From positions 47,824 through 111,823 of the forward strand of contig NZ_JADNRM010000013.1 of NCBI RefSeq assembly GCF_021730445.1: a stretch of DNA of 64,000 nt, read 5' to 3'. The notes under the pieces were generated by a model that ran no database searches, was not told the DNA's origin, and saw only the letters and a program-made list of their open reading frames with translations. The position numbers were made by a program, and so were the translations under genes. This document shows, piece after piece, positions 8,306 to 15,966 of this stretch. The first letter of the stretch is position 1; every line of letters begins with the position of its first letter. This stretch comes from Phocaeicola faecalis. GTDB lineage: Bacteria; Bacteroidota; Bacteroidia; Bacteroidales; Bacteroidaceae.

Positions 8306-10477
8306 ATGAAAAAAAGCATCTTTTTATTATTATGTATCTCTGTATTGTTTTCTTGTACAAAGAAAGAAGACTTCTTTGACCCTCATCACATCGACGAAGA
8401 AGCAAAAGAGAATTTTCCGGTGGAGAACATTGACCCTAATCATAATTGGGAAATGGCAGGTGTAGGCAATATGACTGTCTCTATAAAAGATGGTACGGGG
8501 GAAACCTATAAAATACAGGTTTGTACCGATAATCCTTTAAATATTGATAATAGTGCACGATTATTATCTGAACAGACAATCAAGGATGGTGAAAGCAAAT
8601 CTTTTTCTTTTGACATGCCTTTAGCACAAGATTATTTGTTTGTGGTAAAAGAATCTGCAGATTATTCAAGAGTGGTTATTCCTACAGTGCTTGAGAATGG
8701 TAAATTTACTGTCAATATAGGTAGTGGAACAAGAAGTCTTCGAGGTTTTTCCGATGCTCAACCCAAAGCTCTTTCTATAAATTATTCATTGAGCAACGAT
8801 GCCTTTAATTGTCCTGACAATGCAAAACAGATTTCACCAGCAAAAGATGCTTGGGAAATTATGACGTTAACTGTAACCGGGAATTGTTTTATAGATTCGC
8901 CGATGACTTGCGAAAGGATAACCATGGAACCTAATTCTCATCTTTATATAAAAGCAGGCGGAAGTTTAACAGTTGAAGTCTCTAAAGGCAATTCTAAGCA
9001 GATATATTACTATAATGACTTTCTTGCTTTAAAATCGACTGAATCTATTAGTATATTAGCCGGTGGCTCTTTAATTTGTAAAACGCATCGTGGTATAGAC
9101 CTTTCCGGTGGAAATCTATATAATCAAGGTGAACTAAAAGTTATAAATGGAAAAATAGATAATTACGCTCCAACCAGTGGTATCATTATGAGCTCAGGAA
9201 GTGTTTATAATGAAGGTAGTATCGATGTGAAAAAAGAAGATATTTCTATCAGTGGTGGACAATTTATTAATGCAGCAGGCGGTAAAATCAGTACTATGGA
9301 TAATGATCTTGATTTAAAAGTTACCTCAAAAGGTGAGTTCCATAATCAGGAAGATGCATTTGTTGCAGTTGATGATACGGAAATCAGCGGAGGTGTTTGG
9401 CTTAATGAGGGCGAATACAAGACAACGGAAATGGATATAACAGGTAGTTCTGCTAAAATTCAGAATAATTGTAAATTATTGGTCGGAATTGACCATCAAG
9501 GTGATGGCGAGTTTGAATTAAACTCTTCTGTGACGTTTGAAAACTCCGGTTATGTGGAATGTAAAGAGGCAGAGTGGGGACAAGGTCGTATCTTAATGAC
9601 CTCCGGCGCTATCTTTAAAGTTAGCGGAAAGGCTGAATATTATTCTAATTTTACAATAGAGGGACCAACTACAGGGAAGGATGCTTATTTAATAATGGAG
9701 CAGGCAAAATATAAAGAAAGTAGCGGTTCTAATAATGAGTATAAAGGTAATTTGACAATTGTATGTGATAATTATTTTAGTAATTCTAAAGCAGATTTAC
9801 CTCTTCCTATTAATAAACCTATTGCGGGTTCGAACTCAATCAAAATAGAGCTGCCTACTACAGAATGCAGTGATGGTCATCATCAGGAAGTTGTTCCTCC
9901 AACTCCTGTTGCAAGACAAGTCTATACATACGTTTTTGAAGATATGACCCGTGAAGCCGGTGACTTTGACTTTAATGATGTGGTGTTGAAAGTAACGGTT
10001 CCCGATGAGTCCGGTAAGGCAACAGTGACCTTGTTTGCGGCCGGTGCAACTAAGAATTTGTGGGTAGGATATAAAAATAACGATTTGTTTGGAGAGGTTC
10101 ATACAGCTATGGGATGTGAACCCGGAACTTTAATAAATACCGGCAGTGGTCTCAATGTCGCTCCTGTAGAAAAGGAAATCACTATCGCCGGTACATTAAA
10201 ACAGAATGGAGATTTTTATATATATGATGAAAATAAGATAGAAATACATATTGCTTCTATGGTAAGTCCGGAATCTACTTATCCTCCTTATGGCCTCTGT
10301 ATTCCCGGTGACTGGGAGTTCCCGAAAGAACGCAATAAGATAACCGGTCTTTATCGTTACTTTGAAAACTGGGTGCAAGATTATACTGTTTGTACCAGAT
10401 GGTATGAAGAACATATGCAGGAGTTCAAATCAGCCTGGGATGCTGCTAATGGCGAATACCCTTATGCTGATAAGTGA
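8306..10477 (+). CDS. LruC domain-containing lipoprotein (copy 2)
   Basis: 723 residues. The signal peptide MKKSIFLLLCISVLFSC ends in a lipobox. The mature start (KKEDFFDPHHIDEEAKENFPVENIDPNHNWEM) is clearly homologous to the gene at 10745. Residues about 190-500 contain many short Gly/Asn-rich beta strands (for example GGNLYNQGELKV, GGQFINAAGGKIST, GGVWLNEGEYKT) that suggest a right-handed beta-helix. The LruC signature GDFDFNDVVLKV is at about residues 551-562, followed by LFAAGATKNLWVG and the shared C-terminal PGDWEFPKERNKITG. The role is unknown; an outer-surface structural or adhesive role is possible. It is probably monocistronic: it has its own promoter, and a hairpin follows the stop. 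Paralogue identity is concentrated in the two end domains. Confidence 0.86.
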   Translation: MKKSIFLLLCISVLFSCTKKEDFFDPHHIDEEAKENFPVENIDPNHNWEMAGVGNMTVSIKDGTGETYKIQVCTDNPLNIDNSARLLSEQTIKDGESKSFSFDMPLAQDYLFVVKESADYSRVVIPTVLENGKFTVNIGSGTRSLRGFSDAQPKALSINYSLSNDAFNCPDNAKQISPAKDAWEIMTLTVTGNCFIDSPMTCERITMEPNSHLYIKAGGSLTVEVSKGNSKQIYYYNDFLALKSTESISILAGGSLICKTHRGIDLSGGNLYNQGELKVINGKIDNYAPTSGIIMSSGSVYNEGSIDVKKEDISISGGQFINAAGGKISTMDNDLDLKVTSKGEFHNQEDAFVAVDDTEISGGVWLNEGEYKTTEMDITGSSAKIQNNCKLLVGIDHQGDGEFELNSSVTFENSGYVECKEAEWGQGRILMTSGAIFKVSGKAEYYSNFTIEGPTTGKDAYLIMEQAKYKESSGSNNEYKGNLTIVCDNYFSNSKADLPLPINKPIAGSNSIKIELPTTECSDGHHQEVVPPTPVARQVYTYVFEDMTREAGDFDFNDVVLKVTVPDESGKATVTLFAAGATKNLWVGYKNNDLFGEVHTAMGCEPGTLINTGSGLNVAPVEKEITIAGTLKQNGDFYIYDENKIEIHIASMVSPESTYPPYGLCIPGDWEFPKERNKITGLYRYFENWVQDYTVCTRWYEEHMQEFKSAWDAANGEYPYADK

Positions 10478-10552
10478 TTTTAAAACTAAACATAAGTCTG
10501 CATAGATAATGAATATATTTGGCTGATTTAATAAAAAACTACCATTTCGAAG

Positions 10553-10600
10553 AAAAGGGCTAAAAGCGGTCATGTTGACAACTTTTAGCCCTTTTAAGTT
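10553..10600 (+). terminator. Terminator after LruC copy 2
   Basis: A perfect 14-bp stem (AAAAGGGCTAAAAG, 10553-10566, against 10582-10595) with a 15-base loop, flanked by A- and T-runs, so it can act on both strands. Confidence 0.85.
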
Positions 10601-10689
10601 GATGGTCTGTGTCGAGATGGGATGATTTCATTCAAAAGTATTGGTAAATCAATCAAAAACTTAAGAATCAGTGAAATACCTTCTTCATT

Positions 10690-10721
10690 TTTGTTTTATA
10701 ATAATATAATATTTACTTTTG
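10690..10721 (+). promoter_or_regulatory. Consensus promoter of LruC copy 3
   Basis: TTTG at 10690-10693 and TACTTTTG at 10714-10721 with a 20-base spacer. It lies inside the longer open frame that begins at 10622, which supports the start at 10745. Confidence 0.75.
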
Positions 10722-10744
10722 TTCACTCTAACACTTATTATGAT

Positions 10745-12769
10745 ATGAAGAAATTATTGATTCTAGGGATGGTACTTGCTGCATTTGCTTCGTGCACAGA
10801 CCATAAAAGTTTGTTCGATTCAGAACGGATAAAGGAAGAAGCAAAAGAAAACTTTCCGGTGAAGGACATTGACCCAAACCAAGATTGGAACATGATGGCA
10901 GTACGCACCTTGGATGTCACTATGGATACGAACACCGGAGCTAGTTATACTGTAAAAGTATTGACTGATAATCCTTTTAAGGCAGACAACGATGCGCGGA
11001 TACTTGCTGAGGCAGAGGTGAAAGACGGTACTACAGTGAGTTTGAAATTTGATGCCCCATCAGCAATGCAATATGCTTACGTGATGCGCCAAATGGGGGA
11101 TAAGGATTTTGTGGTGACCGTTGCAACCCTTAAAAATGATAAGTTTGTAGCTGCTTTCGGACGTTCTACAGCCCAGCGTGCGGCTTCTGCACGTGCTACT
11201 AATATTACAATTGATAATTTGCCTGATAATGATAAGGACTTTATTTGTCCGAGTGGTGCTAAGGGAGTGACAAAAGGCGATATTGGCAAACATTTGAAAG
11301 CTGGTTCTTATTTCATCTCAGAGGATGTGACTACAGATAAGATAAATTTTGAGGACGGTGTTAAATTGTATGTTAACCCTGATATTACTTTGAGTCTCAA
11401 CATTGATAAACTTGACAAAGGAACAATCATAGTATGTGCCGGCGGTAGATTGAATATCAAAGGAACCAAAAAAAATGATGACAAAGATGATGACGGTGAT
11501 GATGACGATGAAGCCTTTACTTTAAAAGGCTCTATCTATAATAAAGGAACTGTCTCTATTCAAGCAGATAAGTTTTGCATGCAGAATAAAGAAGCCAGGC
11601 TTATTAACTATGGACCAATGAAGGTAGAAGCTGATTTTGAATTTAAAGCAGGCGAGTTCTATAATGGAGAGGATGGACGGTTTTCGGTCGATGAAACATC
11701 GATAGATAGTAATAGTACTGATGGCGCCAATGAGCACAAATCAAGTGCTACATGGGTAAATGACGGCTATTATACTTGTTATGAGTTTGAAGTCTCTTCA
11801 GGGTATCAACTTCAGAATAATTGTAATTTATATCTTGGTGAAAGCTTTGAACTGGAAGGCAATAATGGCAAGGATGTTATCTTTAATAATAGTGGGTTTA
11901 TTTTTAGTGAAGGAACTGCTAAATTAAAAAATGCAACTTTAAATATGGCCGGTAAAAGTATCTTTAAAACTCAAAGTCTGGAATTTGAGAAGAGTGTTCT
12001 GCTGCACAGTGATGCAAGCGCACAGGATAAGGACAAGCCTTTGCTGCTGTGTGTTGAAGGAGCCTCTTACGATGATGGTAAGGGGGAACTTACAATGAGC
12101 GGAGTTACCAATGTGACATGTGGAAATGGCTTTTTTGAACCATGGTCTGCCTCCGGTTATGCATTATTGGTGAATGCAACAGTGGACAATGCGCAGGGTT
12201 GTAATCCGGAGTATGAGAATGGAGCACCGGATGTAGAACCGGACCTGGCCATTGTGACTTATGCATTTGAAGATATTACCACTACTGTCGGCGACTATGA
12301 TTTTAATGATGTGGTGCTGAAAGTAACGGTTGTGAAAGATGGGGACATCACAGTTGCATTGGCGGCTGCCGGAGCAACCAAAGAACTGTCTGTCGGTTGT
12401 AAGGTAAACGGTCAGGATAATGTGTTGTGGGGCAGTGTGCATGAAGCTTTAGGGGTATCGGCAGGTACAATAGTCAATCCCGGTCCTTCTACATGGGAAG
12501 AGATGCCTAAGCAAACTATAAAAAACATAGAAAGTCTCGCTGACGTAGTCTTTTATATTTATGAAAAGAATAATCCGGATTTAAGGGTTTATATTTCACA
12601 GGATGACCCTGAATTTATAAAGGGGGGTGTGCCTTTTGCTTTATGTATTCCTACAGATTGGGCATATCCGGCAGAGCGCCAGATGATTAATGAGAAATAT
12701 GAAGACTTTGGCGCGTGGGGAGCTCATAGAAATTCACATCAAGATTGGTATAAAACGCCGACCAAATAA
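10745..12769 (+). CDS. LruC domain-containing lipoprotein (copy 3)
   Basis: 674 residues from the ATG at 10745, just after a consensus promoter. The signal MKKLLILGMVLAAFASC has a lipobox. The mature N-terminus (IKEEAKENFPVKDIDPNQDWNMM) matches copy 2. The middle again has repeated beta-strand units (GSIYNKGTVSIQADK, WVNDGYYTCYEFEV). A strongly acidic insert at residues 245-256 (DDKDDDGDDDDE) is absent from the other copies and could bind calcium. The LruC signature GDYDFNDVVLKV lies at about 515-526, then AAAGATKELSVG and the terminal IPTDWAYPAERQMIN block. Function unknown. Repeat-type sequence and a hairpin follow the stop. Confidence 0.86.
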   Translation: MKKLLILGMVLAAFASCTDHKSLFDSERIKEEAKENFPVKDIDPNQDWNMMAVRTLDVTMDTNTGASYTVKVLTDNPFKADNDARILAEAEVKDGTTVSLKFDAPSAMQYAYVMRQMGDKDFVVTVATLKNDKFVAAFGRSTAQRAASARATNITIDNLPDNDKDFICPSGAKGVTKGDIGKHLKAGSYFISEDVTTDKINFEDGVKLYVNPDITLSLNIDKLDKGTIIVCAGGRLNIKGTKKNDDKDDDGDDDDEAFTLKGSIYNKGTVSIQADKFCMQNKEARLINYGPMKVEADFEFKAGEFYNGEDGRFSVDETSIDSNSTDGANEHKSSATWVNDGYYTCYEFEVSSGYQLQNNCNLYLGESFELEGNNGKDVIFNNSGFIFSEGTAKLKNATLNMAGKSIFKTQSLEFEKSVLLHSDASAQDKDKPLLLCVEGASYDDGKGELTMSGVTNVTCGNGFFEPWSASGYALLVNATVDNAQGCNPEYENGAPDVEPDLAIVTYAFEDITTTVGDYDFNDVVLKVTVVKDGDITVALAAAGATKELSVGCKVNGQDNVLWGSVHEALGVSAGTIVNPGPSTWEEMPKQTIKNIESLADVVFYIYEKNNPDLRVYISQDDPEFIKGGVPFALCIPTDWAYPAERQMINEKYEDFGAWGAHRNSHQDWYKTPTK

Positions 12770-12827
12770 GAGGGGGGATAACCTTCTTGCGAGGAGGGTG
12801 TATCGAAACGCTCATAAACTAAAAGAG

Positions 12828-12997
12828 GTGTCAAAACTAACATCACCACTCTACAAAGTTACAGATTGTAACTAACAATTATAAAGGAACCATATCAAAC
12901 TCTGTTTTCAAGTAATGATATGGCTCTTTTCATCATTGATTTAGGAAGTCAAGTTTCAGATTAAAAGTTGTCCTTTCATCAAATTACGTTTTGACAC
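12828..12997. repeat. Element bounded by inverted GTGTCAAAAC (copy A)
   Basis: GTGTCAAAAC at 12828-12837 is matched by its exact reverse complement GTTTTGACAC at 12988-12997. A second, imperfect pair lies outside it (GAGGAGGGTGTATCGAAAC at 12791-12809 against 13017-13035). Together they make a nested inverted-repeat element of about 245 bases in the 316-base gap before the HU-related gene. The same 10-bp inverted pair bounds 39841-39980. No coding frame is credible here. Confidence 0.6.
12858..12930 (+). terminator. Repeated palindrome-plus-hairpin unit (copy 1)
   Basis: GTTACAGATTGTAAC (12858-12872) is followed by a hairpin with a perfect core TGATATGG stem (12890-12897 against 12916-12923) and a T-run. 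A diverged second copy occurs at 57600-57673, with the same order of parts. It probably terminates LruC copy 3. Confidence 0.65.
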
Positions 12998-13085
12998 ACT
13001 CTCTTCGATAAAAGGGAAGTTTCGACACATCCTCCTTGTTTTCATAAAAATCAAACGTGCGGAAAGAGGTATGGCGGTGTATTGG

Positions 13086-13697
13086 TTAAGCCTCCGGCAT
13101 TGCCCTGTACATCACGTGCGGAGTCCGTCCCTCTCTTGTTATCCTCTTGTCGTTGTACCATCGGCGCAGTTCGATGCCCGCCTTTGTCTTCAGCAGTCCC
13201 GTAAGTTTACAATACTCCTTGCAGTTAATGACGGAATGTTCCTTCAGATAGGCCGTCAGTAATGCAAAGCGTTCTTCTTCCGAATATTGGGAGGAAGAAA
13301 TCCGGAAACCATATTCCGCGCGTTCTAATTCGCCTTTGGCACGTATCTCTTTGCGGAACTGCCGGGTAGGTTTGAACTTCACGTTGTCAAAGTGTACCGA
13401 TGCGGCGCGTATCTCGTGCTTGTCTGTCACCTTGCGACAGGTCAGGGTGGCGGAGAAAGTGCCCAGCTCCCCCAGTCTCACGTTATAACCGTCCGCCAGA
13501 TAATTGGCGATAATACTTTCCAAATCACAGAACAGGCCTAGAACCGTTCCTTCCTTGATGGTGGAGCGTCGGGCTACGTCCTTAGCTAAATCTGTCAGGT
13601 CTTTTGTGCCCGATACTACAATTTGTGGATACAGGGTGGGCTGCTCCTTGTCCCCCTGTATGTCGGGAGACGTCTTGAAATCATACTTTGCTGCCAT
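13086..13697 (-). CDS. HU/IHF-related histone-like DNA-binding protein with C-terminal extension
   Basis: 203 residues. Residues about 1-130 match the Bacteroidales HU-related family (TIGR01201-like): KDLTDLAKDVARRSTIKEG, then GLFCDLESIIANYLADGYNVRLGELGTFSATL, which is the HU dimer core, and VKFKPTRQFRKEI after the DNA-binding arm. Unlike typical 90-residue HU, it has about 70 extra residues at the end (SEEERFALLTAYLKEHSVINCKEYCKLTG...GIELRRWYNDKRI) that look like a small helix-turn-helix or winged-helix module. It probably shapes or marks DNA; the target is unknown. Its 5' region contains a 22-bp tandem repeat, and a possible minus-strand -7 box lies at 13879-13872. Confidence 0.82.
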   Translation of the reverse strand: MAAKYDFKTSPDIQGDKEQPTLYPQIVVSGTKDLTDLAKDVARRSTIKEGTVLGLFCDLESIIANYLADGYNVRLGELGTFSATLTCRKVTDKHEIRAASVHFDNVKFKPTRQFRKEIRAKGELERAEYGFRISSSQYSEEERFALLTAYLKEHSVINCKEYCKLTGLLKTKAGIELRRWYNDKRITREGRTPHVMYRAMPEA

Positions 13698-13773
13698 GCT
13701 AATGCTTTTTAATAGGAGAATTAAGTTGTTTATTCCTGAAGGCTAAGGGTTTTCTTCCTAAGGGCTTTTATAA

Positions 13774-13850
13774 TCTGCTGCAATGGATTGTATAGTCTGC
13801 TGTAATGGACTGTACGGTCTACTGTAACGGACTGTACAGTCTGTTGGCGG
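13774..13850. repeat. 22-bp tandem repeat upstream of the HU-related gene
   Basis: Three consecutive 22-base units (13774-13795, 13796-13817, 13818-13839) share the pattern TCTRCTGYAAYGGAYTGTAYRG, and a fourth decayed unit follows. They lie between the HU-related gene and its likely -7 box (TACTTTTG on the minus strand, 13879-13872), so they would be in that gene's 5' untranslated region or operator. Confidence 0.8.
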
Positions 13851-13931
13851 AGTCTGTCTTAGTATTCAGTACAAAAGTACTTAATCATACCGTAAAAACC
13901 TATTAATCTGCCGAGAAAAAGAGTTTAGGGG

Positions 13932-13962
13932 TTGTTAAAGAGAAAAAGAAGAACTAACTTTG
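13932..13962 (+). promoter_or_regulatory. Promoter of the AAA-ATPase gene
   Basis: TTG at 13932-13934 and TAACTTTG at 13955-13962 with a 20-base spacer fit the Bacteroidota consensus and lie 24 bases before the start at 13986. Confidence 0.6.
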
Positions 13963-13985
13963 TCTTGAACAAAAACAGATGGATT

Positions 13986-15719
13986 ATGGCAAAAGGAATA
14001 CCTTATGGAGTGTCGGATTTCAGCCGATTGGTAGGCCAGGATTATTATTATGTAGATAAAACGCATTTTCTACCTCTGATAGAAGATATGGCAAACTATC
14101 TCCTTTGGGTTCGTCCGCGTCGTTTTGGGAAAAGTGTATTCCTTACCATGATGCGTGCTTATTATGATATGTCGCAAAAAGACCGTTTTGAACAACGGTT
14201 CGGCAATCTGTGGATAGGCAAGCATCCCACCAAACTGCAAGGCGTTTATCAAGTGCTTTACTTTGACTTCTCTAAAGCCAATCTGGGCAGGGGAACATTG
14301 GAAGATAATTTCAATGATTATTGCAGTGTGCAGTTGAATGATTTCTTCAGTACGTATGCGGAGTATTATCAGAATGAAACGGATTTTGACCGGATAGTCG
14401 CTTCCACCGAAGCTTCCACCAAGTTGCATTGGCTGGAGGCCACGGCTCGGCGTTTGGGACATTTGCTTTATTTGATTATTGATGAATATGATAACTTTAC
14501 CAATGTCATACTGAGTGAACAAGGCAAGAACCTTTTCCGTGACTTGACTCATGCCAGCGGTTTTTACCGGGAATACTTCAAGCAATTTAAAGGTATGTTT
14601 GAACGTATTTTTATGATGGGAGTGAGTCCGGTGACGTTGGACGACCTTTCCAGCGGATATAATATTGATTGGAATATCAGTACTGCTCCGCAGTTCAACA
14701 TGATGATGGGATTCAGTGAAACGGAAGTGCGCGAGATGTTTCGGTATTATCAGCAGGCAGGCAGGTTGGAAGGGGATATCGACGAAATGATTCGGGAGAT
14801 GAAACCTTGGTACGATAATTATTGTTTTGCTGAGGAAAGTTTAAGAACCGACCCGAAGATATTCAATTGTGATATGACATTGTATTATCTGCGTCATCGG
14901 GTGATGTTGGGAGCTTCTCCTGAAGAAATGGTTGATAAGAATATTCGCACGGATTATAGTAAACTCAAGATGCTTGCCCGGCTCGACCATGAAAATCAGG
15001 AAGGGGAGGACCGCATGAGCACTATAGAGGAGATAGGGGCGAAAGGAGAAATTCTGGTGAACCTGCATACCTCATTCCCCGCTGAGAAGATTACCCAAAC
15101 CGATAATTTCCGGAGTTTGCTTTATTATTATGGTTTGCTTACAATGTGTGGAACCAGAGGTGACCGCATCGTGATGTGTATTCCCAATAACTGCGTGCGT
15201 GAACAATACTTCGGCTTCCTTCGTGAGTATTACCAGCAGCATGGAGAAATTTATCTGCCTCGTTTGAAAGATTTAATTGATGATATGGCTTTTGACGGAG
15301 ATTGGAAGCCTTTGTTTGAGTTCATTGCCAAGGCTTACCGTGATAATTCGGCTGTCCGCGATGCCATAGAGGGGGAACGTAATCTGCAAGGCTTTTTTAA
15401 AGCATATTTGGCGTTGGCCTCGTATTACTTGGTGCATCCCGAACTGGAAATGAATTATGGTTATTGTGATTTCTTCTTGTTGCCCGACAAGCAGCGTTAT
15501 CCCGAAACGAAACACAGCTATATTATGGAGCTGAAGTATGCGTCGCGTACAGCTACTGAGGCTGAGCTGGAGGAGCAAGCCTGCGAAGGAAGACGGCAGT
15601 TGGAACAGTATAGTCGGGACAAAAAAGTGTTGCTCGCCGGCAGTGGAACTGACTTGCATTGCATCTTGCTTCAGTTTAAGGGCTGGGATATGGTGAAATG
15701 CGAAGAAATAAAATGCTGA
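13986..15719 (+). CDS. AAA-ATPase-like / PD-(D/E)XK nuclease-fold protein
   Basis: 577 residues. The N-terminus MAKGIPYGVSDFSRLVGQDYYYVDKTHFL and the P-loop-like LLWVRPRRFGKSVFLTMM are the hallmarks of the AAA-ATPase-like family (PF09820 type). YLIIDEYDNF is the Walker B-like segment. The C-terminal part holds the PD-(D/E)XK-type core (DFFLLPDKQRYPETKHSYIMELKYA), as in PF08011. Bacteroidota genomes often carry many paralogues; their role is unknown, with mobile-element or defence roles suggested only by analogy. The open frame reaches back to 13932, but the promoter boxes overlap that part. The stop is followed by a gap of about 250 bases with no clear feature. Confidence 0.85.
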   Translation: MAKGIPYGVSDFSRLVGQDYYYVDKTHFLPLIEDMANYLLWVRPRRFGKSVFLTMMRAYYDMSQKDRFEQRFGNLWIGKHPTKLQGVYQVLYFDFSKANLGRGTLEDNFNDYCSVQLNDFFSTYAEYYQNETDFDRIVASTEASTKLHWLEATARRLGHLLYLIIDEYDNFTNVILSEQGKNLFRDLTHASGFYREYFKQFKGMFERIFMMGVSPVTLDDLSSGYNIDWNISTAPQFNMMMGFSETEVREMFRYYQQAGRLEGDIDEMIREMKPWYDNYCFAEESLRTDPKIFNCDMTLYYLRHRVMLGASPEEMVDKNIRTDYSKLKMLARLDHENQEGEDRMSTIEEIGAKGEILVNLHTSFPAEKITQTDNFRSLLYYYGLLTMCGTRGDRIVMCIPNNCVREQYFGFLREYYQQHGEIYLPRLKDLIDDMAFDGDWKPLFEFIAKAYRDNSAVRDAIEGERNLQGFFKAYLALASYYLVHPELEMNYGYCDFFLLPDKQRYPETKHSYIMELKYASRTATEAELEEQACEGRRQLEQYSRDKKVLLAGSGTDLHCILLQFKGWDMVKCEEIKC

Positions 15720-15966
15720 TTGTATCGGGGTGAAACTTCAGTCCCGACAGTTTCTTTCACAATTTTCTTCGATGAAATGGCGGTTTTTGGACGCGTGAAG
15801 CGTGAAAGGACTTTCGGAATGACTTCTGTTCACTAAGAATGTTACATAATTGAGCACTTTTGTTACAAGGAAACAAGAGTGCTATCCCATGCAACAAATG
15901 TTTCAAAAGTGTTGTGAGACAACCCTTACCTTTGCCTCAGAAAAACTTCTAAAAACATTTAATGCT

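Noticed and set aside
12690..12875. Plus-strand 61-codon frame over the end of LruC copy 3
   Set aside because: Out of frame with the LruC gene and extends into the repeat element; no supporting feature.
13774..13839. Tandem repeat considered as a CRISPR array
   Set aside because: Units are directly adjacent with no unique spacers, and no cas genes are present.
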